Shown piece by piece: positions 8,940 to 18,465 of a DNA stretch of 64,000 nucleotides; position 1 is the first letter of the stretch; every line of letters starts with the position of its first letter. Position numbers and translations under genes: made by a program. Source of the DNA: Carnobacterium iners (GTDB lineage: Bacteria > Bacillota > Bacilli > Lactobacillales > Carnobacteriaceae). The stretch is from contig NZ_FXBJ01000002.1 of assembly GCF_900177385.1 (NCBI RefSeq), positions 748,001-812,000 on the forward strand, written 5' to 3'. The notes beneath the pieces were generated by a model that saw only the letters and a program-made list of their open reading frames with translations, was not told the origin of the DNA and searched no databases.

Positions 8940-9524
8940 CTAGCTATTATTTTGGTTTTTTAACTCAGCTAAAATAAGCAATGTTTTTTCGTAATCTAGA
9001 TTAGGGCTTCCGTCTAGATTTTTACTTGAGATTTCAAATCCAAAATATTCGTATAGTCGAATAGCAATATGACTCCAAGTTTGCGTATGGAGATAAACAG
9101 GAGAAGTATGCTCAAGACTTTGTAATAGCTTGAGAGTGTGGGTCATCATAGCTTTTGCAATCCCTTTTCCTTGATAGCTAGGTTTCACAGCAACCCAATG
9201 AATAAGCGGATAACGTTCTTTATTAGGTGTCTCTTTCCACCAAGCCGAGCAGGTTCCTATTTTTTCTCCTGAGGAATTTATGACAAATACCATACGTTTT
9301 TGTAATTCTTTTAAGTGTGGTGCAAACTTCTCTTCAAAATAATCCAGTGCTTGGACTGTATCCTCAAATTCAGAAACAGCTGTTTCAATAGCTGCCCATT
9401 CAACTTCATCATCTTCTTGGTAAAATGCAAAGTGAAAGCCCTCAGGTAAGTGTTGTTCGATAACCGGGAGTTCTAGTAAACGGATCATCCAAATTTCTGC
9501 ATACGGTATTGTCTTATCCAACAA
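8940..9524 (-). CDS. GNAT-family N-acetyltransferase
   Basis: A 194-residue protein with a GNAT core: WVAVKPSYQGKGIAKAMM at about residues 130-147 holds the acetyl-CoA pyrophosphate loop (Q/RxxGxG/A), and LYEYFGFE is the usual end of motif B. The N-terminal 90 residues form the substrate half and are not recognised. GAGGAGGGC precedes the ATG. It is a single gene, and the substrate is unknown. Confidence 0.85.
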   Translation of the reverse strand: MLDKTIPYAEIWMIRLLELPVIEQHLPEGFHFAFYQEDDEVEWAAIETAVSEFEDTVQALDYFEEKFAPHLKELQKRMVFVINSSGEKIGTCSAWWKETPNKERYPLIHWVAVKPSYQGKGIAKAMMTHTLKLLQSLEHTSPVYLHTQTWSHIAIRLYEYFGFEISSKNLDGSPNLDYEKTLLILAELKNQNNS

Positions 9525-10038
9525 AAAAGCCCTCCTCTCTTTTTGTAAAAATAAATCTTAGTTAAATACTATCACAAAATTAGCTAGAAGAATGAATAAA
9601 TTAATATTTGTACATCTAATAAACTAGCTTAACGATAAATAATTCTAGAAAGAAACTGCGTTAATACACTAAAAGTAATGAGTTTTTTTGTAAAGAGATG
9701 TTTTTTAGTTTTTTAAATCTAGTGAAAATAGTTCTTTCTTTATTTTTATGATTTGAACGGTAGTTAAGCATTCAAGTTGACTTAGTTCTAAAGCTGTATT
9801 ACCATCACACTACTAAGACTAAAAAAAGGATACATAGTTTTATTTAAAAAACTTAGATAAGTAAGGATACGTTAAACGAATTTTTCATTAAATAGAGGTA
9901 TTTTTGAATATCTGTTTAGTGATGTGTTGTTTTGTATGATTATTTAGTTAATGATATTTGTAGTAGTAACCATGAAATAATTAATTCGTCTACTTTAATC
10001 TGAAAAAATAGTCCGATATCTTCAATAGAACAAATAGA
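9525..10038. other. Gene-free AT-rich region
   Basis: About 500 bases between two divergent genes (GNAT and MATE pump). I see no complete gene, strong hairpin or repeat. It presumably holds promoters for both neighbours. Confidence 0.5.
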
Positions 10039-10050
10039 AAAGGATTTGAA

Positions 10051-11406
10051 GTGGCGATGGGAAGAAAAGAAATAGTAAATAATTTAGATACAGAATCAGT
10101 AGGGAAATCTTTCTTGAGGTATTTAGTTCCGTCCGTTGTCGGTATGTTGTTAATGGCTGTTAATATTATTATTGATGGAATTATGGTTGGCAATAAGCTC
10201 GGATCAGTTGCTCTAGCAGGTGTCGGTATTGCTGTACCTGTTTACAGTATTTTTGTGGCGATGTCACTATGGATAGGTGTGGGTGCTGCAACTCGTTATT
10301 CCGTTATGATGGGTGCTAAACGGCCAGATCAAGCACGTATTATTTTTTCACATGCGATTAGTACGATATTAGTCCTGACGATAATTATTGGATTCACTGC
10401 TTTCATCTTTAGAACAGAACTTGCTTATTTATTAGGCGCAAATGCAGATACGATTGGATATACATCAGATTATCTGAATATTTTATTGCTTTTTGGATTT
10501 ATCTTTACAGCAGAGAATACTTTTAGTATTTTAGTACGTAATGATGGCGGTCCAAATACAGCAATGACTGCTCTTATAGCTACGTCAGTTGTTAATATTA
10601 TTTTAAACTATGTATTTTTATTTATATTTGATTTTGGTGTGAAAGGTACCGCTACTGCAACACTGATTGGTGCACTTGTAGGACTTATTATCCTTAGTAC
10701 GCATTTTTTTAGGAAAAAAAATAATTTGCATTTTGTGCGTTTCAGCTTCGATAAAAGGTTGATTGCTCTCATTTTAGTTATCGGTTTTCCAAGTTTTCTT
10801 GCAGAAGTAGGTATTTCCTTTTTTACAGTTTCACATAATATCGTATTTGAAAATCTTGCAGGAACAGTTGGTGTATCTGCCTTTGCGATATTGAATTATG
10901 TTCATAGTGTCATGTTGTTGCTGTTTTTAGGAATGGGATCGGCTATTCAACCTTTAATTAGTTATTACAAAGGAGCTAAGGATGAAAAGAAGATACAAAA
11001 AACAATTCAACTCGCAATTGGAACAGCTTTGATAGCAGGCATCTTATTTATGCTCATTGGTCAGTTTGCAGCAACACAAATCGTCAGATTGTTTGGTGAC
11101 TTCCCTGAAGAAGTCGTAGTATTAGCAGTATCAGGTATTAAATTATTTTTTATTGCCTATCTCTTCATGGGAACCAACTTTGTTATGATGACTTATTATC
11201 AATCTATCGGACAAATTCGAATGGCAACATGGATTACTGCAGCACGTGGTATAATCGTTTTACTGATTATGCTTATGATTCTGCCTAAATTATTTGGTTT
11301 GACAGGTTTATGGCTTGCCGTTCCAGCATCGGAATTTATTGTTCTTTTGACTATTTATTATTACCATAAAAGATGGCACAGTAAAAATAGCCATTCGACA
11401 TTATAG
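10051..11406 (+). CDS. MATE-family efflux transporter
   Basis: A 451-residue membrane protein with twelve predicted helices in two related halves, as in NorM/DinF-type MATE pumps. Family features include PSVVGMLLMAVNIIIDGIMV in the first helix region and GVGAATRYSVMMGAK in the second. Such pumps export cationic drugs or metabolites in exchange for Na+ or H+. AAAAGG lies six bases before GTG 10051; ATG 10057 is the alternative. A terminator follows. Confidence 0.88.
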   Translation: MAMGRKEIVNNLDTESVGKSFLRYLVPSVVGMLLMAVNIIIDGIMVGNKLGSVALAGVGIAVPVYSIFVAMSLWIGVGAATRYSVMMGAKRPDQARIIFSHAISTILVLTIIIGFTAFIFRTELAYLLGANADTIGYTSDYLNILLLFGFIFTAENTFSILVRNDGGPNTAMTALIATSVVNIILNYVFLFIFDFGVKGTATATLIGALVGLIILSTHFFRKKNNLHFVRFSFDKRLIALILVIGFPSFLAEVGISFFTVSHNIVFENLAGTVGVSAFAILNYVHSVMLLLFLGMGSAIQPLISYYKGAKDEKKIQKTIQLAIGTALIAGILFMLIGQFAATQIVRLFGDFPEEVVVLAVSGIKLFFIAYLFMGTNFVMMTYYQSIGQIRMATWITAARGIIVLLIMLMILPKLFGLTGLWLAVPASEFIVLLTIYYYHKRWHSKNSHSTL

Positions 11407-11409
11407 AAT

Positions 11410-11475
11410 AAAAAGCAGTAACTAAAATTGTGCAGTAGTAAAAGCTACTCTGCTCATTTAGTTGCTGTTTTTAGT
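11410..11475 (+). terminator. Terminator after the MATE gene
   Basis: Long arms (AAAGCAGTAACTAAA and TTTAGTTGCTGTTTTT, with G-U pairs) enclose a second small hairpin and end in a T run. It starts four bases after the stop codon. Confidence 0.7.
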
Positions 11476-11651
11476 TTTTTAGTAGAATAAATGAGTCTTA
11501 ACATCGTGATGGATACTTACAATAACTTGTTTTCCCATTCGCTTTAAGAAATAATGAAGTCGTTAACAACACTAGTGAAAATGAGCTGATTCTTTAAGGT
11601 GAACAGATGAAATAGTTTGTTATTTATTAATTTAAGGAGGGGGAGATAAAG

Positions 11652-11792
11652 ATGACTACCACTACGTTTATAGTATTTCTTATATTAGCAAGTGTAGTCT
11701 ATAATAGCTTATGTACAGTAAAATTAAAAGAAGAAGATAATAAACTGAAAAAAGAAATAGAAATCTTGAAAAAAAGCATATCGAATCAATGA
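11652..11792 (+). CDS. Small membrane-anchored coiled-coil protein, 46 residues
   Basis: A short gene with a very strong ribosome binding site (AAGGAGGGGGAG, nine bases from ATG). The product has one hydrophobic segment at residues 3-20 (TFIVFLILASVVY) and then a charged heptad-like tail rich in Lys and Glu. No family is recognised. The single-pass plus coiled-coil layout recalls small division- or stress-related membrane peptides, but no function can be given. Confidence 0.5.
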   Translation: MTTTTFIVFLILASVVYNSLCTVKLKEEDNKLKKEIEILKKSISNQ

Positions 11793-11944
11793 GTAATCTA
11801 TAATTTAAAAGAAGTAAATTTAAAAAATGAGAGACAATCAAAAAATAGAATGAATAAACCAACCAGGATACTTTTAAGTACGTTCTCTTTAGAATCGTTT
11901 TTATAAAAAGCATACATATTAATTATATTGCATATCAAATCAGC

Positions 11945-11976
11945 AAAAAAAGAACCTTGAATGGATACAAGGTTCT
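11945..11976 (-). terminator. Terminator of the dipeptidase transcript
   Basis: A 9-bp perfect stem (AGAACCTTG / CAAGGTTCT) is followed on the minus strand by seven T. It lies 130 bases beyond the dipeptidase stop. Confidence 0.75.
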
Positions 11977-12106
11977 GATAAAATGATTTTATTTATTCAT
12001 AAAGCAAAAGTTAATTTTTACTAGCTAATCATATGGGACTTATTTAGTGAATTAGTGTCCTTCTTTTTTAAAATCTATCGCACGAATGAGTCACAATGAG
12101 TCAATT

Positions 12107-13579
12107 CTAGAGCTCTTCATTGTGTCTAACATTCGTTTTTTCAGTCATTTTCTTAATAAGATTTCTATTGACTTGTTTGTATTCTTTTAGTGAGTAATCA
12201 GATAGTTCTTTTGTTTTTTTATTTAAATAAGAATCCAATTTTTTAGGGTTTTTTTCAGCCATTTTTCCTGCTTCTTTATCTATTTTTTCTACAGCTTCAG
12301 TCATGTGATCCCAGACCTTTTCTTGTACCGGTGCAATTATTTCAGTTTTAAATTCATCATGGTACGGATTAGTCAAAGCGTTGGTTGTTCGATATGTCCA
12401 ATAGGCAGATTTTTCATCAGGTTCGTCGGTACCTATCTGGTATTCTTTAGGCGTTTCTGTTATCCCACTATAGAATGGAATATAGTTGCTTGTATCTGGT
12501 ACACCTAGCGCTAACCAGTGAATAGCACTTATTTCATCTGGCACATTGTTTCTAATTTGGAGAATATGAGATTCCATCGTATTCGGTACACTTATAGGGC
12601 GGTATTTATCTGATTCTTTTTCTCCAAAAGTATCATAGTCGGTATTATTGTAATGAGAACCTAAGATACCAGCGATTGCTTGTGTGGTAATTGGCTCATC
12701 TGCTTTTACAAAAAGTTTGAAATCTGTATCGTCAATTTTTTTATCTGATTCTGTTAGCATTTTCTGGCCATACCATATCCGCGGAGTATTATACTGAGCA
12801 TCATCTTTAGTATCAGCAAAAGTCTCCCTGATTGATATGTTTTTTAAGTCGTCAGTTAGCTTGTTATCACTGACAAATTCTTGTAAATTTTTAGAATAAA
12901 GGAAATTAGCAGAATCGTCCCAATCAAACTCTTGAATAGAAATCGTGTTTGCAATAACAGCATAACTATCATCTGGTACTCTCGTTGCTACCCAATGGTG
13001 TCCAGTAAGTATCTCCATATACCAGATATCGTTATTATCAGAAAAAATAATTCCATTTGTCTCTGCCGCACCTTTATCCTCGACAATCTTACCTAATCTC
13101 TCAATTCCTTCTTTAGCCGAATTGATATAGGGCAATACAACTGTTACTATTGCATCTTCAGCGATTCCTTTTTCTACTAAAGGATCAAGTTCTAAGACAT
13201 TCTCCTTAGCTGTAGTAGATTCTGTTCCACTCATCGCAATATTATTGCTATTGATCCCCGCTTCTTCATATAAGCCCTCTGAGACATCCCATTCAGGAGT
13301 AGCTGTGTACTTTAATTGCTTTTTAGGCAAATTAATAGAAAATCCATTTCCTTCTGATACAAATTTAGCTTTATTTTTATTTGCTTCTCTCACAAAAAAA
13401 TGCTTAGTCCAAGCAGTCCCCATATCTTCATTTCGTGCGATCATAGTGGAGCCATCTTTTGAAGCATCTTTTCCTACTAACACAGTTGTACAGGCCTCAG
13501 CTGTTGTGTAACTAGTTATGAATAATAGACCGGTTGTTACAAGAACGCAGGCGCTTTTTACTAATAGTTTTGTCCTCAT
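12107..13579 (-). CDS. Secreted C69-family dipeptidase (PepD-like)
   Basis: Peptidase family C69 enzymes are N-terminal nucleophile hydrolases. This 490-residue protein has a signal sequence (KLLVKSACVLVTTGLLF) ending in AEA, directly followed by Cys30 in ACTTVLVGKDAS, so cleavage would expose the catalytic Cys. Further family segments are MIARNEDMG, NGIIFSD and WYMEILTGHHW. It is likely extracellular and cuts dipeptides. ATG 13579 is chosen because GGGGAGG precedes it; the longer frame from TTG 13597 would include the ribosome site itself. The C-terminal 100 residues are helical and charged. Confidence 0.88.
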   Translation of the reverse strand: MRTKLLVKSACVLVTTGLLFITSYTTAEACTTVLVGKDASKDGSTMIARNEDMGTAWTKHFFVREANKNKAKFVSEGNGFSINLPKKQLKYTATPEWDVSEGLYEEAGINSNNIAMSGTESTTAKENVLELDPLVEKGIAEDAIVTVVLPYINSAKEGIERLGKIVEDKGAAETNGIIFSDNNDIWYMEILTGHHWVATRVPDDSYAVIANTISIQEFDWDDSANFLYSKNLQEFVSDNKLTDDLKNISIRETFADTKDDAQYNTPRIWYGQKMLTESDKKIDDTDFKLFVKADEPITTQAIAGILGSHYNNTDYDTFGEKESDKYRPISVPNTMESHILQIRNNVPDEISAIHWLALGVPDTSNYIPFYSGITETPKEYQIGTDEPDEKSAYWTYRTTNALTNPYHDEFKTEIIAPVQEKVWDHMTEAVEKIDKEAGKMAEKNPKKLDSYLNKKTKELSDYSLKEYKQVNRNLIKKMTEKTNVRHNEEL

Positions 13580-13597
13580 TTTTGTTTTCCTCCCCAA

Positions 13598-13928
13598 TGT
13601 ACTATCATTGATATAAGTAATTTCTATGTGCTTATCAAAAAATCTGCTAGATAAAATAAACAGCCTCCTCTCGCAGTAATCATTTTCTTTCTCTTAGCAG
13701 CATTCTTTTTTAAAGTTAGAACGTATGTAAAAGCTTTTGCTTCTTATTTCACAAGTCAATAATAGCGCTTACACAATCAGAAGTAAATCATTTACAAAAA
13801 TTTAACTCGTTATATTAAGTTATGAAAAGTATTTGATGAGATACGTCTTATTTAAAAGGAGATAAGCTATAAATAGCGACTGGTAGTCTCTTACTTACAG
13901 CTTAACCTAGCTGAAAGACCGATAAAAT
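13598..13928. other. Upstream region of the dipeptidase gene
   Basis: There is no gene here. On the minus strand a TGTAAGCGCTATTA sequence (around 13766-13780) differs by one base from the catabolite-control (cre) consensus, so sugar control of the dipeptidase is possible but unproven. Confidence 0.35.
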
Positions 13929-13972
13929 AAAGAGCCAAACATTAGCCGTAATTAGCTAGTGTTTGGCTCTTT
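13929..13972. terminator. Bidirectional terminator-like hairpin
   Basis: A perfect 13-bp inverted repeat (AAAGAGCCAAACA / TGTTTGGCTCTTT) lies ten bases after the nitroreductase stop codon, and its T-rich end suits minus-strand transcription. Confidence 0.8.
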
Positions 13973-13981
13973 ACTTGATAA

Positions 13982-14584
13982 TTAATTAAATGAAAGAACG
14001 CGCTCGTCATCGTTCATGTATTCTTTATCTTGAGTAGGTGCTTCAATGGAGCCAAATGGCATTTGCGCACGTAACTTCCAGTTAGCAGATAGATTCCATT
14101 CTGAGCGAACAGCATCATCAATCAATGGGTTGTAGTGTTGTAAGCTAGCGCCGATATTTTCGATTGCTAATGTAGTCCAGACAGAGTGTTGCGCCATGCC
14201 AGAAGCTTGTTCTGACCAAACTGGGAAGTTATCGGCATACAGTGCAAATCGTTCTTGTAGATTTTTAACAATGCTCATTTCTTCAAAGAATAAAATCGTT
14301 CCATATCCAGCGCGAAAAGAGTTTAATTTTCCAACTGTTGGAGCAAAATCTTGTCCTTCAGGAATGACTTCTTTCAAAGCAGCTTCCGTTAAATCCCATA
14401 ACGTTTCGTGAGAGTCTCCAAACAAAACAATTGCACGTGAAGTTTGGGAATTGAATGAAGACGGGCTTTCTTTGATTGCTTTTTTGACTAATTCCATGAT
14501 TTGTTCGTTAGATAGGGAAACCTTTTTACCTAGCGCATAAATGGAGCGACGTTCTTTTAATAAATCAATGTATTGATTGTTCAT
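13982..14584 (-). CDS. Nitroreductase family protein (FMN-dependent oxidoreductase)
   Basis: This 200-residue protein resembles the NfnB/YdgI-like nitroreductase group, small FMN flavoproteins that reduce nitro compounds or quinones with NAD(P)H. The N-terminal RRSIYALG matches the FMN-phosphate binding RRSxR/Y motif; ESPSSFNSQTSRAIVLFG follows, and the C-terminal IGASLQHYNP segment is typical. AGGAGG precedes ATG 14584. It is divergent from a MarR gene with a perfect operator between them, so it is probably repressed by that MarR protein and induced by electrophiles or aromatic compounds. Confidence 0.88.
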   Translation of the reverse strand: MNNQYIDLLKERRSIYALGKKVSLSNEQIMELVKKAIKESPSSFNSQTSRAIVLFGDSHETLWDLTEAALKEVIPEGQDFAPTVGKLNSFRAGYGTILFFEEMSIVKNLQERFALYADNFPVWSEQASGMAQHSVWTTLAIENIGASLQHYNPLIDDAVRSEWNLSANWKLRAQMPFGSIEAPTQDKEYMNDDERVLSFN

Positions 14585-14626
14585 AAACTGTATTCCTCCT
14601 CAAATGATCTTGCTTACGAATTAAAC

Positions 14627-14660
14627 ATAAATATATCTTTATATTAAGATATATTTATGG
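14627..14660. promoter_or_regulatory. Perfect 14-bp inverted repeat, probable MarR operator
   Basis: CATAAATATATCTT and AAGATATATTTATG are exact reverse complements, separated by six bases. A partial third copy (TATATTTATCTT) follows to the right. The site lies in the divergent promoter region between the nitroreductase and MarR genes, where a MarR dimer would block both. Confidence 0.75.
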
Positions 14661-14735
14661 TATATTTATCTTAACACAAAGATATTGAAAAAGATAGAAA
14701 ATAAGCACTTAAGATTATTTAGCGGAGGGAAAACA

Positions 14736-15173
14736 ATGACGACAAATATTAAATTAATGGTTGTATTTGGAAAAATGGCTCGTACACTCCAAGAGAACTT
14801 GAGTAAAAACCTTGAAGAGTTAGGTATGCCATTCAGTTTGTATCCTATTTTAGCTTATTTAAATGAAGTCGAGAAGGCTAAAACTCAAAAACTTGGTGAA
14901 GTAGCTGTTATTAGCAGTGGAACAATAACTCATACAGTTAATAAATTGCTTAAATTAAACTATGTAGAAAAAATCCAAGATGAGCAAGATAAACGCGTCT
15001 TCTGGATTCAGATTACAAAAGAGGGTAAAAAAAGATTTATGGAAGTTCATTTAAAACATATGGAATACCTAGATGAATTACTAAAAGAATTTAGTGAAGA
15101 AGATAAAACGGCATTAATCGAATTAATGAAACTATTTGGAAAAGGAATAACAAAAACGAGTGAGTCAGAATAA
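14736..15173 (+). CDS. MarR-family transcriptional regulator
   Basis: A 145-residue winged-helix protein. The recognition part is LGEVAVISSGTITHTVNKLL, followed by the wing DEQDKRVFWIQITKEGK, the standard MarR D-x-R wing. ATG 14736 is chosen because GCGGAGGG lies nine bases upstream; the in-frame ATG 14685 would place its start inside the promoter region. It is most similar in layout to redox or phenolic-sensing MarR proteins that control a divergent nitroreductase. No Cys is present, so ligand binding is more likely than thiol sensing. Confidence 0.85.
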   Translation: MTTNIKLMVVFGKMARTLQENLSKNLEELGMPFSLYPILAYLNEVEKAKTQKLGEVAVISSGTITHTVNKLLKLNYVEKIQDEQDKRVFWIQITKEGKKRFMEVHLKHMEYLDELLKEFSEEDKTALIELMKLFGKGITKTSESE

Positions 15174-15260
15174 AAGGAAGTTGTCAGATTTTAAAGAATA
15201 CTAAACCTCATAATTTTATGCTACTCTAGATTTTGATGGATTTATTTATAAGAAAAGAAT

Positions 15261-15300
15261 AAAAAAGAAGCTGAGCAAATTTTTGCCTAGCTTCTTTTTT
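15261..15300. terminator. Bidirectional terminator
   Basis: The arms AAAAAAGAAGCT and AGCTTCTTTTTT form a 12-bp stem with A and T runs on both sides. It lies between the convergent MarR and symporter genes and serves both. Confidence 0.85.
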
Positions 15301-15311
15301 ATTGAAATAAG

Positions 15312-16556
15312 TTAATTACTGATTTGACTAGACACATTTTCTTCAAAAGGCTTTTCTTTTTTCACAATATATTTATGATAAACTTTATCGATTACAAGTG
15401 CGATAGCATTGTCCCCAGAAACGTTCGCTGCTGTTCCAAAACTATCTTGAGTAATATAAAGAGAGATGAGCAAATTACCTAACGAACCAGTTGGATCAAT
15501 ACCAACCATATAAACAAATGGAATAGCACTCATAATTGCCCCCCCAGGAGCACCAGGTGCAGCAACAAGTGCAACACCTAAAGTAGCGATAAAGCCAGCC
15601 ATCATACCAAAGCTATGAGGCATATCAAACATCAATAACACAGCTGTTACACATGAAGTGATAGTAACCACACTGCCCATAAGATGAATGGTGGCACTTA
15701 ACGGGATAACAAATTCCCTAATTTCTTTTGATACCCCATTTTTGCGGGCGCATTCCATATTAACAGGAATAGTAGCGGCAGAAGACTGCGTACCTAAAGC
15801 TGTAAAGTAGCCAGGCAATTGATTTTTTAATAAAGTAAGTGGGTTTTTTCCAGTATAAAGTCCAGCGAGTATAAACAATAGAATAATAAGCAATAATTGC
15901 AGACCAATTACGACGATGAATACTTTCCAAAAGACAGATAGAAGAGAAAATACTGCACCACTATAACTTAAATTTAAAAAATTTCCAAAAATATAAATCG
16001 GTAGACCTGGAATAATAAGTGTTTTTAAAATTTGAGTAATAATTTCACCAAATTCAGTGAAGAAGTGATACATCACTTCGCCTTTCTTTTCTTTGCGTAA
16101 CCAAGAAATAAAGACTCCGAATAAGAAAGCAAAGACAATTGCTGACGTAACTCCAAATAAAGGTTCTAAGGGTAAAGTAAAGAGTGGAGTCAATTCAGTC
16201 CCTTCAGTTTGGACGGTTTCTCTTATAGAAGCGTCAATAAATAACGGGAAAAGACTTGAGGCTAATAAATAAGCGATAAATCCACCAATTAAAGTATTAG
16301 AATAAGCCATCAAAACATTAAGGCCAAGTAATTTTCCAGCTCCATCTGATAAATCAGAAATACCCTTGATAACATAACCAACAATCATTAAAGGGATAAT
16401 AAAAGCTAATAATTGGCTAAATAAAGCGGATAAAGTAACAGGGATTTGAAGTAAGAATTCTGGTATAAAGGTCAATTGTCCCACCAGGACCCCTAAACCG
16501 ATAGCAATTAACAGTTTTGGTACAAGACCAATTTTAAATTTCTTTTGTTTATCTAT
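15312..16556 (-). CDS. Dicarboxylate/amino acid:cation symporter (DAACS), probable ATA start
   Basis: This transporter of about 414 residues is of the GltT/GltPh-SstT type. It has eight transmembrane helices and two hairpins; hairpin regions include QSSAATIPVNMECARKNG and APGAPGGAIMSAIPF, and TLGVALVAAPG precedes the second. Such carriers take up acidic or small neutral amino acids with Na+ or H+. The first standard start (GTG 16484) begins after the first conserved helix segment. GGAGG lies seven bases before an in-frame ATA (16556-16554), and translation from there gives IDKQKKFKIGLVPKLLIAIG, the expected N-terminus. Confidence 0.82.
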   Translation of the reverse strand: MDKQKKFKIGLVPKLLIAIGLGVLVGQLTFIPEFLLQIPVTLSALFSQLLAFIIPLMIVGYVIKGISDLSDGAGKLLGLNVLMAYSNTLIGGFIAYLLASSLFPLFIDASIRETVQTEGTELTPLFTLPLEPLFGVTSAIVFAFLFGVFISWLRKEKKGEVMYHFFTEFGEIITQILKTLIIPGLPIYIFGNFLNLSYSGAVFSLLSVFWKVFIVVIGLQLLLIILLFILAGLYTGKNPLTLLKNQLPGYFTALGTQSSAATIPVNMECARKNGVSKEIREFVIPLSATIHLMGSVVTITSCVTAVLLMFDMPHSFGMMAGFIATLGVALVAAPGAPGGAIMSAIPFVYMVGIDPTGSLGNLLISLYITQDSFGTAANVSGDNAIALVIDKVYHKYIVKKEKPFEENVSSQISN

Positions 16557-16819
16557 ACTAACTCCTCCATTCGTGACTTAATTCTATATAGAATACTATT
16601 TAAACAGTGAATTGTCAAAGTAATAATAAAGATTATAGGTAAAATGAATGATTTAATCTGAATGTAGTTATCTACTTGTCTACATCTTTCATTACGTATA
16701 ATTTTTTATTGATTTAAAATAGCTTTATTAAAATAAAGCTACTTATTATTCTAGTTGTTATTTAAAGGCTATACAAGAGTAAATTAAAATCATATAATCA
16801 TCTGTTAACGGAGATTTTT

Positions 16820-17258
16820 TATGAAAAAACTTTATTTAATAGCTTCTACTATGCTGTGACAGCAACACTAATGAAACTATTTTTGTAAATGGAAATGAAT
16901 TTTATACTGGATCGACAAAAGAAAAACTTAAAGAAAATATTAAAATTAATAGACCTTCTAAACTGATGGTAGCTAGCGATAGCCACTTTATCACTAGTTC
17001 CATACTTGAAATAGGTGGAAAAGATAAAAGTGCAGTAAATAAATTACTGCAAGCTCGTGACTATATGAGAAAAAAGCGTATAAAGGTCATCCAAAATACG
17101 ATATTATTGAACGTAATCCAAATGGAGATTGAACAGATGCAGTTATTTCAGTTAAATATGGTGATTTAAATATAAAAAATACTAGTGGTAACGTATCAGC
17201 GGACTATTATTTTGAAGTTTTGCGAAAGATAGTAGTAGAAGACCAATTGGTTTTTTAA
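16820..17258 (+). pseudogene. Decayed small lipoprotein gene
   Basis: A good ribosome site (CGGAGA) and ATG 16820 begin a lipoprotein signal (MKKLYLIASTML), but the frame stops at once. One base over, a lipobox-like Cys opens CDSNTNETIFVNGNEF and a further 60 residues. A second shift leads to YEKKAYKGHPKYDII, and a TGA stop interrupts NPNGD-TDAVISVKYGDL. The original product was probably a secreted lipoprotein of about 145 residues of unknown function. Confidence 0.6.
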
Positions 17259-17274
17259 GAATGACTTAATATAG

Positions 17275-17308
17275 AAAGAGAATCTTTTTATTAAAAAATT
17301 CTCTTTTA
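17275..17308 (+). terminator. Terminator after the lipoprotein remnant
   Basis: The arms AAAGAGAAT and ATTCTCTTT with flanking T form a short stem just after the decayed gene. Confidence 0.6.
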
Positions 17309-17430
17309 TCTATTCTTTTTTGATGTCATTAGATTGTTTTTTGGTCTAGATATAAATTAAATGACTTCAACTCTAGTAATACTAGGAAATAAAATTAGAT
17401 TTTTATAAATTAAAGAATACTTTAAAGTAA

Positions 17431-17472
17431 AATAAAAAATAGACTAACCTTCAAAAAGTTAGATTTTTAGTC
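17431..17472 (-). terminator. Terminator of the metal-binding lipoprotein gene
   Basis: On the minus strand a nested hairpin (GACTAA...TTAGTC with an inner CTAAC/GTTAG) is followed by a T-rich run. It lies about 35 bases past the stop codon. Confidence 0.6.
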
Positions 17473-17507
17473 AAACTTTCTGAAGATTAGTACAATAAAC
17501 GATTTGG

Positions 17508-18431
17508 TTATTTATTTAGACCTTCGTGAATTTTTGTTAGATTCCATTCCATCATATCATAGTAACTGTCTCCATTTTCTCCTTCTTTTGCAACGGAATC
17601 AGTAAAAAGCGTTTCATAAATTGGAACTCCTGTTTCTTTTGAAACACTTTGCATGCTCCGGTTATCAACACTTGTTTCTACAAATAATGATGGGACCTTG
17701 CTCTCTCTAATAGTATCAATGATCGTACTCATTTGTTCTGGTGTTCCTTGGCTATCTGTATTGATTTCCCAGATATAATCACCAGTCACCCCATAAGCGG
17801 CTGAGAAGTACTTAAAGGCACCTTCACTAGTAACCAATAATTTTTGATCTTCAGGGATATCTTCAAATTCTTTTTTTGCTTTAGTATCTAATGCTGTTAA
17901 TTTTTCAATATAGGCATCTGAATTGTTTTGATAGTCTGCTTTATTATCTGGATCTTTTTCCATCAAAACTTCAGTAATATTTTTAACGTACTGAATGCCG
18001 TTACTAATATCTAACCACGCATGAGGATCTTGTTCAGATTCTTGCCCCGCAGAAGTTAGAAACATTGGCTGAACTCCTTCGCTTGTAGAAAAATAATCTT
18101 CTCCTTCAATTTTCTTAGACGTTTCCATCAAGTTAACAAACCAGCCATCTCCACCAGTTTCTAAGTTCAAACCATTATAAAAAATAACGTCTGAATCTGT
18201 TGATTTTTCAATATCTGCAGGAAGTACTTCGTACTGATGGGGGTCTGTACCGACTGGAACAAGACTGTGTAACTCAATATTATCGCCTGCTACATTTTTA
18301 ATCATATCCGCTAAGATAGAGTTTGTCGCGACAACTTGTAGTTTGCCACTTTCTACTGCTTCGTCATTTCCACAAGCTGCTATGAAAACTACCAACGTTA
18401 ATAAAGCTAAAATTAATTTTATTTTTTTCAT
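17508..18431 (-). CDS. Metal ABC transporter substrate-binding lipoprotein (manganese type)
   Basis: A 307-residue lipoprotein of the PsaA/MntC/TroA cluster. The signal ends FIAAC, with the lipidated Cys at residue 20. Metal ligands are visible as His in GTDPHQYE, His in DPHAWLD, Glu in TSEGAFKYF and Asp in LFTDS; the Glu at the third position favours Mn over Zn. It binds the metal outside the cell and passes it to a membrane permease. No ATPase or permease gene adjoins it, so it must share one encoded elsewhere. The promoter carries a DtxR/MntR-like box, implying metal repression. Confidence 0.9.
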   Translation of the reverse strand: MKKIKLILALLTLVVFIAACGNDEAVESGKLQVVATNSILADMIKNVAGDNIELHSLVPVGTDPHQYEVLPADIEKSTDSDVIFYNGLNLETGGDGWFVNLMETSKKIEGEDYFSTSEGVQPMFLTSAGQESEQDPHAWLDISNGIQYVKNITEVLMEKDPDNKADYQNNSDAYIEKLTALDTKAKKEFEDIPEDQKLLVTSEGAFKYFSAAYGVTGDYIWEINTDSQGTPEQMSTIIDTIRESKVPSLFVETSVDNRSMQSVSKETGVPIYETLFTDSVAKEGENGDSYYDMMEWNLTKIHEGLNK

Positions 18432-18465
18432 TTTATAGCCTTCTTTCTTTTTTATTATCTAACCT

